Part shown: positions 57,636-64,000 of the stretch, in pieces | Position numbering within the stretch: the stretch's first letter is position 1 | Layout: each line of letters starts with the position of its first letter | NCBI GenBank assembly: GCA_964383715.1 | Contig: CAYLHU010000001.1 | Span: forward strand, 62,001-126,000 | Source of the DNA: CAYLHU01 sp964383715 | GTDB lineage: Bacteria; Patescibacteriota; Minisyncoccia; Minisyncoccales; CG1-02-41-26 | DNA length: 64,000 bases | Reading direction: 5' to 3' | Notes under the pieces: model-generated | Database searches by the model: none | What the model saw: the letters and a program-made list of their open reading frames with translations, nothing else | What the model was told of the DNA's origin: nothing | Program-made: the position numbers and the translations under genes

Positions 57636-58333
57636 TCTACTTTAACCGTTTTTAAAATTTTTAGAAAAACTTGAGCCACCGAGCCAACACCGTTAACCCT
57701 GCTAACCTCTATCTTGTTTTCCTTAAAATAATCAATTAAAGGTAATGTTCTATTTTTGTATTCGTCTAATCTGATTTTTATTGTTTCAGGGTCATCAAGG
57801 CCTTTTCTTCTTATCAATTTTGAGCCGTCTAAGGGACAAATTTTGAGATTTTTCGTCTCCTTAACATATAAAATCGGATGACGCATTAATTGGCATATCC
57901 TCCGATGAGAGTTTCTAAAAATTGTTTCTTGAGCTGGAATATTTATTAAAATTATTTTGATATTTTTCTTGCCATAAAGCTTCTCTATTAGGGGCATCAG
58001 AGATTTTGCTTCACCTAATGTTCTTGGTGAGCCAGCCAAAATTAAACTCTCCCCCGAATTATAAAGTCCCTTTATTTCTTTTTTTACTAAAAAACTAATA
58101 AAAGGAGGGCTACAAAGACCCCCTGTTTCCCAAATCTTTTTCTCTTTTCCCAGAGAATATTTTTCCCTGCCAACTTTTACTGCTTCTCCTTTTTTGGATT
58201 TACCAAAAGCTCGTTCTAAGATTTTACTTGTCTCAAAATAATAAAAACCTGTTTTGTCTGACAAAAGAGTTCCTTGGGTTCCTTTCCCAGCTCCCGGTGG
58301 TCCTAATAAAATTATGACTGATTTATTGTCCAT
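57632..58333 (-). CDS. adk: Adenylate kinase family protein
   Basis: 233 residues. P-loop GPPGAGKGTQ (11-20), FYYFETSKILERAF at the NMP-binding region, and LAGSPRTLGEA, where most Adk have GFPR, so Phe is replaced by Ser. The LID region is atypical, with HRRICQLMRHPILY and KICPLDGSKLIRRKGLDD. Its place between secY and map argues for adk, but the altered NMP motif leaves room for another nucleoside monophosphate kinase. Confidence 0.85.
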   Translation of the reverse strand: MDNKSVIILLGPPGAGKGTQGTLLSDKTGFYYFETSKILERAFGKSKKGEAVKVGREKYSLGKEKKIWETGGLCSPPFISFLVKKEIKGLYNSGESLILAGSPRTLGEAKSLMPLIEKLYGKKNIKIILINIPAQETIFRNSHRRICQLMRHPILYVKETKNLKICPLDGSKLIRRKGLDDPETIKIRLDEYKNRTLPLIDYFKENKIEVSRVNGVGSVAQVFLKILKTVKVE

Positions 58334-58456
58334 AATCTTTATAACTTATAATTAATAATTAATAATTGATAATTGATAATTACTCACCTGCCTTTATTTT
58401 AACTTTCTTGAGGTATAAGTCAAACCTAAACCTTTAATTCATACCCCCCACTACCA

Positions 58457-58485
58457 TTGACAATTTAATTCTGATATGGTTAAAT
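58457..58485 (+). promoter_or_regulatory. Promoter of the plus-strand membrane gene at 58543
   Basis: -35 TTGACA (58457-58462), 17-bp spacer, -10 TTAAAT (58480-58485). A Shine-Dalgarno AAGGAG lies at 58531-58536, six bases before the ATG. Confidence 0.65.
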
Positions 58486-58542
58486 GTGATTGAAATTAAA
58501 AAAAGTTGAACTTTAAAAATTTTATAACAAAAGGAGTTTGTG

Positions 58543-59358
58543 ATGAAAAAGATAGTAATTTTCTTGGTTGTTTTCTTAGTCAGTTTTTCAATCGGTTTTT
58601 CTCAAGAACAGCAACAACAAGTTGTCCGCGAGGGCAATGACATTGTTGTCTATACTTTTTTGGAAACGGAAAGATATCAAGAAGTGCCGAAGGAAATCCC
58701 CACTGACACCGCCCTGATGATCATCAGAGGTGACCAAAGGGAATATGTATTGAAAGGAGAAAAAAAAGAAAGGTATTTTTCCTCTTTCCCGATAATTAAG
58801 GAAAATTATTCCGAAGATAAGGTCTTCCTTTATCAAGGCAAATGGGAATCAGAAATCAAACCTATTAACCAAAAAACTCTAGACTGGGGGCTAACAATTC
58901 TTTTCCATTTATTCCCACTAGTAGGAATATTGTTAATTAGCTTATTTAGCCAGTTGGAAAAAGTTGATTATAGGAAATTATTGATTTTCTATGGAGCCAT
59001 ATTGGGAAGTATGCTTATTGGTATGAGTGTTGGTTTATCCCTCGGTAAATTATTTGATACTATTGATGTCGTACACGGGTTTGCTGTCGGTGGTATTATT
59101 GGTGGAGTTGCCACTATAATCGCTACTCAACGTACTACTAATAAATTTATCAATATGTTTATCGGTGCTTTTGCTGGTGGAATTACCGGTGGGGTTATCG
59201 GTGTATTTGCTATTTGCGATTTTCATTCTGCATTCGCATATTTAATTTATATAATATGCGTTTGCGTAGTTTCTTTTCTCATATCCTTTTTGGTTATGAA
59301 GTCGATAGAGCAGATATGGGCAAAGAAAAGGTGCTTAAATCCCAAACTCGCCAAATAG
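58543..59358 (+). CDS. Secreted/membrane protein with signal peptide and glycine-zipper helices, unknown
   Basis: 271 residues. A signal peptide MKKIVIFLVVFLVSFSIGFS is followed by QEQQQQ and a ~85-residue extracytoplasmic part. Then about five TM helices follow (roughly 106-125, 138-160, 166-187, 192-216, 222-244) with GxxxG-rich helices (GGIIGGVATII, GAFAGGITGGVIG). Family not recognised. Its strong promoter, Shine-Dalgarno sequence and terminator make it a self-contained unit, inserted against the direction of the ribosomal block between adk and secY. A GTG at 58540 is possible, but it is only 3 bases from the SD. Confidence 0.7.
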   Translation: MKKIVIFLVVFLVSFSIGFSQEQQQQVVREGNDIVVYTFLETERYQEVPKEIPTDTALMIIRGDQREYVLKGEKKERYFSSFPIIKENYSEDKVFLYQGKWESEIKPINQKTLDWGLTILFHLFPLVGILLISLFSQLEKVDYRKLLIFYGAILGSMLIGMSVGLSLGKLFDTIDVVHGFAVGGIIGGVATIIATQRTTNKFINMFIGAFAGGITGGVIGVFAICDFHSAFAYLIYIICVCVVSFLISFLVMKSIEQIWAKKRCLNPKLAK

Positions 59359-59376
59359 GAAACGGCAAATGTTTTG

Positions 59377-59416
59377 AACCCGTGATGTGTAGTGAGAACA
59401 CATCGCGGGTTTTTTC
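59377..59416 (+). terminator. Terminator of the 58543 membrane gene
   Basis: AACCCG-T-GATGTG faces CACATC-G-CGGGTT, a 13-bp stem with one G-U, followed by six T. Confidence 0.88.
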
Positions 59417-59627
59417 TTAAATTTATTTTTGGTTTATTTTCGAACCCGAACTATCTTAAAATAAAACATTATAAGAGTAACCCTATAATATTTAATGAGT
59501 CATTGATTATTACTAGCATTCATAATTTTTATTTCATAGACGGCCGTCTTCCAAACAAAAATCTTCTTTATTTAATATCAGTATTTAATATCCAATATCC
59601 AATAAAAATTTTCTTAAAGGTTAATCT

Positions 59628-59745
59628 ACACGTTACACGTTACACGTTACACGTTACACGTTACACGTTACACGTTACACGTTACATGTTACATGTTACA
59701 TGTTACACGTTACACGTTACACGTTACACGTTACACGTTACACGC
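59628..59745. repeat. Family D repeat, longest copy
   Basis: About thirteen tandem CGTTACA / TGTTACA units immediately downstream of secY on its strand. Confidence 0.85.
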
Positions 59746-59748
59746 TTT

Positions 59749-61032
59749 TTAGAAGTCCTCGTATTCTCTCATTTCCATTTGAGCTTTTATTTGTCGCCAA
59801 GTGTCTAAAACAACACTCACAACAATTAAAATCGCCGTGCCACCAATTAAAAATCCGAAAGCGGTCACTCCGCTCAACCCTTGAACTATAGAAGGCAAAA
59901 CAGCGACCATTCCCAAGAAAAATGCCCCCATAAAAAGAACTCTGTAAAGAATTTTATGTAAAAACTTAGCCGTTGATTCTCCGGGTCTAATTCCGGGAAC
60001 AAATCCTCCCATTTTTTGGAGATTATTAGAAATCGCTTTAGGGTCAAAAGTGACAGCCGTATAAAAATAAGTAAAAAGGAAAACTAAGCCGAAAAAAGAA
60101 ATTCCGTAAACCCAGCCATTTTGTAAAAAACGAGATAATCCTTGAGCAATATTAGATAAAAAAGAACTGCTGCTATTGGCTAAAAAATTAGCTATCATCC
60201 CGGGGAAAAGAAGCAGAGAAAGAGCAAAAATTATCGGGATAACCCCGGCCGGGTTTATATTCATCGGTAAGTAAGTCATTGAGCCACCATACATTCGGTG
60301 TCCCCTTATTCTTTTAGCGTAAGAAATTGGAATATTTCTCCTTGCTTCAGTAATAAGAACAACCCCCGAAATAATAGCCATAGCAACCACAAAAAAGAAA
60401 ATATACGAAGGTAATTTAGAGGGGTCCCAAGACAAAGCAATTTGACGAATTTCTGTGGGCGTTCGAGCTACAATTCCGGCAAAGATTAAAAGGGAGACCC
60501 CATTGCCAATTCCCTTCTCGGAGATTAACTCCCCTAACCACATCAAAAATAACGCTCCAGCGGTGATAGTAATGATAGAAGTTAAAATCTGAACCGAGGT
60601 TATTTTTGAAATAGCCCCTTGTCGTTGAAGTAAGGTGAGCATAGCATAGGCCTGTAAGGCGGCCAAAGGAACTGTGGCAATCCTTCCATACTGGTTAAAC
60701 TTTCTTTTCCCTTCTTCCCCTCCTTCTTTGTACATCTTTTCAAACTTGGGGAAAATCATCGTTAATAATTGAAGAATAATGACAGATGTAATATAAGGGC
60801 TTAACCCTAACATTATAATAGAAAGTTGGCTTAGGGCTCCGCCGACAAAAAGGTTTAAGAGACCAAAAAACTGATTCTCCGAAAAGAAATTCTTTAAATT
60901 GTCCATATTGATTCCAGGAATCGGGATATTAGAAGCCAATCGGAAAATAACAAAAATGGCCAAAACAAATAATATCTTGTTGCGCAACTGCTTATCTTTA
61001 AATATGAAAATTATTTTATTAAACCAAGACAT
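59749..61032 (-). CDS. secY: Preprotein translocase subunit SecY
   Basis: 427 residues, ten predicted TM helices. Landmarks: RLASNIPIPGINMDNLKNFF (plug region), LSIIMLGLSPYITSVIILQLL, KRIRGHRMYGGSMTYLPMNINPAGVIPIIFA and PGIRPGESTAKFL. It is the protein-conducting channel that pairs with SecE at 26.5 kb. It lies downstream of rplO with a family B repeat between them; rpmD (L30) is absent between rpsE and rplO. Confidence 0.97.
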   Translation of the reverse strand: MSWFNKIIFIFKDKQLRNKILFVLAIFVIFRLASNIPIPGINMDNLKNFFSENQFFGLLNLFVGGALSQLSIIMLGLSPYITSVIILQLLTMIFPKFEKMYKEGGEEGKRKFNQYGRIATVPLAALQAYAMLTLLQRQGAISKITSVQILTSIITITAGALFLMWLGELISEKGIGNGVSLLIFAGIVARTPTEIRQIALSWDPSKLPSYIFFFVVAMAIISGVVLITEARRNIPISYAKRIRGHRMYGGSMTYLPMNINPAGVIPIIFALSLLLFPGMIANFLANSSSSFLSNIAQGLSRFLQNGWVYGISFFGLVFLFTYFYTAVTFDPKAISNNLQKMGGFVPGIRPGESTAKFLHKILYRVLFMGAFFLGMVAVLPSIVQGLSGVTAFGFLIGGTAILIVVSVVLDTWRQIKAQMEMREYEDF

Positions 61033-61034
61033 AA

Positions 61035-61150
61035 TATAAATATCTAATTTCTAATTAACCTAATTTCTAGTCAATGTCTAATTCTTAAATGTCTAATGTC
61101 TAAACTTTTGGTCATTTTGTCATTGGGATTTAATTAGATATTAGAAATTA
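61035..61150. repeat. Family B repeat between rplO and secY
   Basis: AATTTCTAATTAACCTAATTTC, AATGTCTAATTCTTAAATG and TTAGATATTAGAAATTAG words. Confidence 0.7.
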
Positions 61151-61591
61151 GTCATTAGTCATTTTCACTTCGCCTCCTGCTTTTTCAATCTTTTCTTTAG
61201 CTCCCTTAGAAACCTTACACCCTTCAATAATTATTTTTTTATTTATGTTTCCCATAGCTAAAATTCTAACTGAAGGGATTTTGCTTTTATTTTTTTTAAT
61301 TATTTTTCTCTCATACAAAACCTTGGGAGTAATTCTACTACCATCTTCAAAGTTTTTATCAAGTACTGAAAGATTTAATCCAATTTCTTCACCTCTCTTA
61401 AAGTTTTGGCGATAACCCCTCAATTTCGGATATCTCTTAATCAATTCTCTGATAATTGGTTGCATTTTCCTACCCGCCCTTGACCCCTGTCCCTTAATGC
61501 CACGACCAGAATAAGTCCCCTTCTTCCCGCCTCGTCCCACTCTTTTCTTTGTTTTTGATTTATGTATTGGTTTTAATTGATGTTGTTGCAT
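61148..61591 (-). CDS. rplO: 50S ribosomal protein L15
   Basis: 147 residues: KKRVGRGGKKGTYSGRGIKGQGSRAG, YPKLRGYRQNF and IEGCKVSKGAKEKIEKAGGEV. A late-assembly 50S protein. The start codon abuts the leader hairpin at 61593-61713. rpsE is upstream with no rpmD. Confidence 0.95.
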   Translation of the reverse strand: MQQHQLKPIHKSKTKKRVGRGGKKGTYSGRGIKGQGSRAGRKMQPIIRELIKRYPKLRGYRQNFKRGEEIGLNLSVLDKNFEDGSRITPKVLYERKIIKKNKSKIPSVRILAMGNINKKIIIEGCKVSKGAKEKIEKAGGEVKMTND

Positions 61592-61592
61592 A

Positions 61593-61820
61593 TTAGAAGA
61601 TGTTTCCGCCTAACCCAGCACTTATTTCTATAAAAGTATTACAAATGTTTTAACTTTATAAATTTGTTTTTCTGTACAAATAAGTGCTGGGTTTGGCGGA
61701 TTACAGATTCTTATACCCAGCACTTATTTCTATGGAAATACTGCAAGGGTCTTAACTTTATAATTCTGAATGATAATGTTAATCTCTATTTTGTGTTTTT
61801 ATAGAAATAAGTGCTGGGTA
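61593..61820 (-). repeat. Leader hairpin and two E-type stems before rplO
   Basis: TTAGAAGATGT ... ACAGATTCTTA (61593-61713) enclose an E stem almost identical to that before nusB and rpsK. A second, longer E stem runs to about 61819. Confidence 0.78.
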
Positions 61821-61835
61821 AAGTATCCATAAAGC

Positions 61836-62330
61836 TTATGCTTCACCCTTCGGGTTTGCCTTCGCTGATGGATTCTTTAAGTCGCTCAAAGCTAAAATTG
61901 TCGCCCGAGCTATATTCAATTTATTTCTGGAACGGGACAAAAGCTTTGAAGATATGTTTTTTATGCCTGCCAAATTACAAATCACCCTCACCGCTCCGCC
62001 AGCGACAACTCCTCTTCCCTTTGTTTGGGGTCTCAATAAAACCCGAGCCGGACCGAACTTTGCCCTTACTTCGTGAGCAATGGTCTCCCCTTTTGAGGGA
62101 ACATCGATTAGATTTTTATTAGCCGCTCGTGTCGCTTTTTCTACTGCTTGAGCCACATCTTTTCCCTTGTCCACACCCACTCCAACTTTTCCTTTTTTGT
62201 TTCCGACAACCATAACTGCCCGAAATCTAAGCCGCTTGCCTCCCCCCGTCACCTTAGTCACTCGAGCCAAATCTAAAAGTTTTGAGTCAAACTCTGATTT
62301 TATTTTAGGTTTTCTTATTGGTTTATACAT
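61836..62330 (-). CDS. rpsE: 30S ribosomal protein S5
   Basis: 164 residues: LARVTKVTGGGKRLRFRAVMVVGNKKG, VGVGVDKGKDVAQAVEKA, VLLRPQTKGRGVVAGGAVR and VICNLAGIKNISSKLL. It controls decoding fidelity. The N-terminus is short, beginning MYKPIRKPKIKSEFDSK. Confidence 0.96.
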   Translation of the reverse strand: MYKPIRKPKIKSEFDSKLLDLARVTKVTGGGKRLRFRAVMVVGNKKGKVGVGVDKGKDVAQAVEKATRAANKNLIDVPSKGETIAHEVRAKFGPARVLLRPQTKGRGVVAGGAVRVICNLAGIKNISSKLLSRSRNKLNIARATILALSDLKNPSAKANPKGEA

Positions 62331-62468
62331 AACTTATTTCTATGATCTTTATCTAATTCTTTTAAAAAATTGATGATATTTTTTAAATCTAACTAAGAAC
62401 ACTAACAAATTTATCCCATAAAATCAACTTTAATCTTTTGAATTTTAGATAATTTGCCCCTTCAGGGG

Positions 62469-62531
62469 TTGACAAATATAATGAGATATGCTACAATATA
62501 GATAGTAAATATTTAACAACTAAATACGGAG
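62469..62531 (+). promoter_or_regulatory. Promoter and SD of the alanine-rich membrane gene
   Basis: -35 TTGACA (62469-62474), 17-bp spacer ending TATGC, -10 TACAAT (62492-62497), SD GGAG (62528-62531) six bases before ATG. Nearly the same promoter drives the candidate ncRNA at 30240-30267. Confidence 0.72.
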
Positions 62532-62537
62532 TTCAAA

Positions 62538-62948
62538 ATGAAAAAGAATTTAATTTTGAAAGAGGGATTCGTTACCTTTGTTGTTTTGGCAGTTTTTTTC
62601 TTAGCATTCTCCCTTATGAGGGGATGGGGAACATCGTCAACAACAAGATTTGGAATAGCTGCAGTCGCTGCTATCGCTGCTGCGGTTGCTGCTATAATTA
62701 ATGGCGTTCCTGATATTGTTGTTATTGCTGCCGGTATCGCTACCGTTGCTGTTGCCGCTGGTATTGCTGCTGGTGCTACTGGTATTGCTACTGGTATTGC
62801 CAGTTGTATTGCTGGTTGTGTTGGTGGTTGTGCTGGTATTACTGCCGGTTATGATGAAGAATTATCATGGCAGTTCATTTTATCCTCCTTTTTAGGAGAA
62901 ACAACAATCATTACAGGAACCATCCTTGTAGTAACATTCTTGGTTTGA
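62538..62948 (+). CDS. Alanine/glycine-rich small membrane protein, unknown
   Basis: 136 residues, almost entirely hydrophobic: a first TM helix at about 10-28 after MKKNLILKEG, then a long Ala/Ile/Gly stretch (about 38-105) built from GIA/GIAT/AVAA repeats with three Cys (ASCIAGCVGGC), and a final helix. The DNA in the middle is itself repetitive (GCTGCTATCGCTGCT-like), so slippage may have lengthened it. It has its own promoter, SD and terminator, on the plus strand inside the ribosomal block, resembling the gene at 58543. Function unknown. Confidence 0.65.
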   Translation: MKKNLILKEGFVTFVVLAVFFLAFSLMRGWGTSSTTRFGIAAVAAIAAAVAAIINGVPDIVVIAAGIATVAVAAGIAAGATGIATGIASCIAGCVGGCAGITAGYDEELSWQFILSSFLGETTIITGTILVVTFLV

Positions 62949-62968
62949 AAAAGCCAACTCCCTATAAT

Positions 62969-63004
62969 GCCGGAAGTTTATGAATAACTTCCGGTATTTT
63001 TTTA
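62969..63004 (+). terminator. Terminator of the alanine-rich membrane gene
   Basis: GCCGGAAGTT (62969-62978) faces AACTTCCGGT (62986-62995), then a T-tract. Confidence 0.85.
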
Positions 63005-63017
63005 TTTGAAAGCTAAT

Positions 63018-63105
63018 TAACCCCACATTACATGCTACATGCTACATGCTACATGTTACATGTTACACGCTACATGCTACATGCTACATGTTACACGCTT
63101 CACGC
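63018..63105. repeat. Family D repeat upstream of the rplR stop
   Basis: Tandem TACATGC / TACATGT / TACACGC units, the same family as at 59628-59745. Confidence 0.8.
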
Positions 63106-63106
63106 C

Positions 63107-63532
63107 CTAAAACTCTAATCCTCCTTTTCTTGCCCCCTCGGCTAATGCCTTTACTCTGCCGTGATATTTATAACCCCCTCTGTCAAAGACAATTTTTTTT
63201 ATTTTTATTTCTTTGGCTTTCCCAGCCATTATTTCTCCCATTTCATAAGCCAAACTTACACCTTTGGTCATTTTTTTCTCGTCTCCGCCTTCGCCCTTGC
63301 CTTCCCCCTCTTTCGCTTTACTCTTTTTAACACTCTTTTCCCCTTTATTTTTCAACCCTACTGTCAAATCGCTCACCGCAATTAAAACACTGCCCTTATC
63401 ATCATTAATCAATTGAGCGTAAATATGATTGTTTGATTTAAATAAACAAAGTCGAGGAATATCTGCTGTTCCTTTTATTTTAGACCTCACTCGTTTATGC
63501 CTTCTATTTCTTTTTTCTTGTTTTATCAACAT
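63107..63532 (-). CDS. rplR: 50S ribosomal protein L18 with charged insert
   Basis: 141 residues. Core: RRHKRVRSKIKGTADIPRLCLFKSNNHIYAQLI and VSLAYEMGEIMAGKAKEIKIKKIVFDRGGYKYHGRVKALAEGAR. Between them (about residues 62-88) is a lysine/glutamate/glycine-rich insert (KKSKAKEGEGKGEGGDEKK) absent from typical L18. L18 binds 5S rRNA. Confidence 0.95.
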   Translation of the reverse strand: MLIKQEKRNRRHKRVRSKIKGTADIPRLCLFKSNNHIYAQLINDDKGSVLIAVSDLTVGLKNKGEKSVKKSKAKEGEGKGEGGDEKKMTKGVSLAYEMGEIMAGKAKEIKIKKIVFDRGGYKYHGRVKALAEGARKGGLEF

Positions 63533-63634
63533 AGCTAATAATTTTGAATTTTGAATTTTTAATTTTGATTAAAATACGAATTTTGGATTTTAAATTGAAT
63601 TTTTATTTTTTCATTTTTCATTTTTCATTATCAC

Positions 63635-64000
63635 TTATCCTGTTGCTCCAACTTTCTTTCCTTCCTTTATTTTAACTTTCTCTCCAAGATATCTTATCCC
63701 CTTCCCTTTATAAGGTTCAGGAGGACGGACTTTTCTTATTTTTGCTGAAAACTCCCCAACTTCCTGTTTGCCAATACCGGAAACAACTATTATATTTTTT
63801 TCAACCGAGACCTTTAAGCTAGATGGAATTTCTAATTCTACCGAGTGAGAAAATCCAACTTCCAATCGCAAAATTTTCTCTCCTTGGATAGTAGCCCGGT
63901 AACCAACCCCTTTTATTTCAAGTTTTTTTTCAAATCCTGAAGTTAGACCAATAAAATGATTCTGAATAAGAGCCCTGCTTAGCCCCCAAAAAGCTGAAAT
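63635..64000 (-). CDS. rplF: 50S ribosomal protein L6, partial (5' end outside window)
   Basis: The reading frame is open to the right edge: FWGLSRALIQNHFIGLTSGFEKKLEIKG, VGYRATIQGEKILRLEVGFSHSV and a C-terminus RPPEPYKGKGIRYLGEKVKI, matching the L6 second domain. The frame has no stop at the edge, so the start lies beyond 64000. It precedes rplR as in the spc operon. Confidence 0.95.
   Translation of the reverse strand: MSAFWGLSRALIQNHFIGLTSGFEKKLEIKGVGYRATIQGEKILRLEVGFSHSVELEIPSSLKVSVEKNIIVVSGIGKQEVGEFSAKIRKVRPPEPYKGKGIRYLGEKVKIKEGKKVGATG

Noticed and set aside
59392..59808. Plus-strand frame rich in LHVTRYT repeats
   Set aside because: It is translated family D repeat DNA; similar peptides would appear at every copy.
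35..64000. Alternative genetic code (UGA as Gly, as in Gracilibacteria)
   Set aside because: Full-length dnaE, gyrB, secY and others contain no internal TGA, and TGA is used as a stop where checked.

Overview
The window is AT-rich and reads as a piece of a Candidate Phyla Radiation (Patescibacteria, most likely Parcubacteria-like) genome. This assignment is inference. The supporting signs are: housekeeping genes that almost all lack a Shine-Dalgarno sequence; an archaeal/eukaryotic-type ProRS; streamlined aminoacyl-tRNA synthetases (ThrRS without TGS, PheT without the OB-fold tRNA-binding domain, AlaRS ending after the editing domain); ribosomal proteins with long charged tails; no L30 gene between rpsE and rplO; no rimM between khpA and trmD; a DUF5652 protein; and standard use of UGA as stop. 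Two runs of exactly 100 N (15975-16074 and 54016-54115) are assembly gaps, and both sit inside repeats.

Layout. 1-5.5 kb is an accessory island: a MerR-HTH/GHKL-ATPase fusion with its own promoter and direct-repeat operator, small membrane proteins, a DUF3800 protein, and a tandem duplication carrying two tRNA-Trp genes and two copies of an uncharacterised gene, followed by MazG-like and isochorismatase-like enzymes. 5.7-11.4 kb holds rpmG, tRNA-Thr, tRNA-Tyr, a 232-bp tandem repeat, then trmD, khpA, rpsP, rnc, nusB, rpmF and rnhB. 11.4-19.8 kb runs on the plus strand: a beta-helix repeat protein, dnaE, thrS, miaB and miaA. 19.8-29.5 kb, on the minus strand, has a class II aldolase, gatB, deoC, tmk, thyX, rplK-nusG-secE, and gyrB with a mini-intein. 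29.6-30.2 kb carries a probable ~600-nt structured RNA with its own promoter and terminator. Next come pheT, a repeat field, tRNA-Asp/Met/fMet, gatA-gatC, mreB, proS, rseP, frr, a holB-like gene, a second mreB and a RecB/Cas4-like nuclease. 44.4-64 kb is the ribosomal block (rpsI, rplM, rplQ, rpoA, rpsD, rpsK, rpsM, rpmJ, infA, then adk, map, secY, rplO, rpsE, rplR, rplF). It is interrupted by alaS, tpiA, galT and other genes, and by two plus-strand membrane-protein genes with strong promoters, SD sequences and terminators.

The most unusual property is the repeat content. At least seven families of palindromic or low-complexity elements fill nearly every gap between genes, and some enter housekeeping genes in frame. 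One hairpin has fixed TTAGAA...TTCTTA ends and covarying inner arms; it abuts the start codons of at least seven genes and the 5' ends of two tRNAs. A second family (GATGA-N...N-TCATC) shows many different but always self-complementary arms. tRNA 3' ends are duplicated downstream of three tRNA loci.

Working together, the genes are mostly translation (tRNA modification, tRNA charging, ribosome assembly), dTMP synthesis (ThyX and Tmk), DNA replication (DnaE, delta'-like, GyrB) and cell shape/envelope (MreB, SecY, RseP). All positions and motifs were read by eye. No database search or folding program was run.
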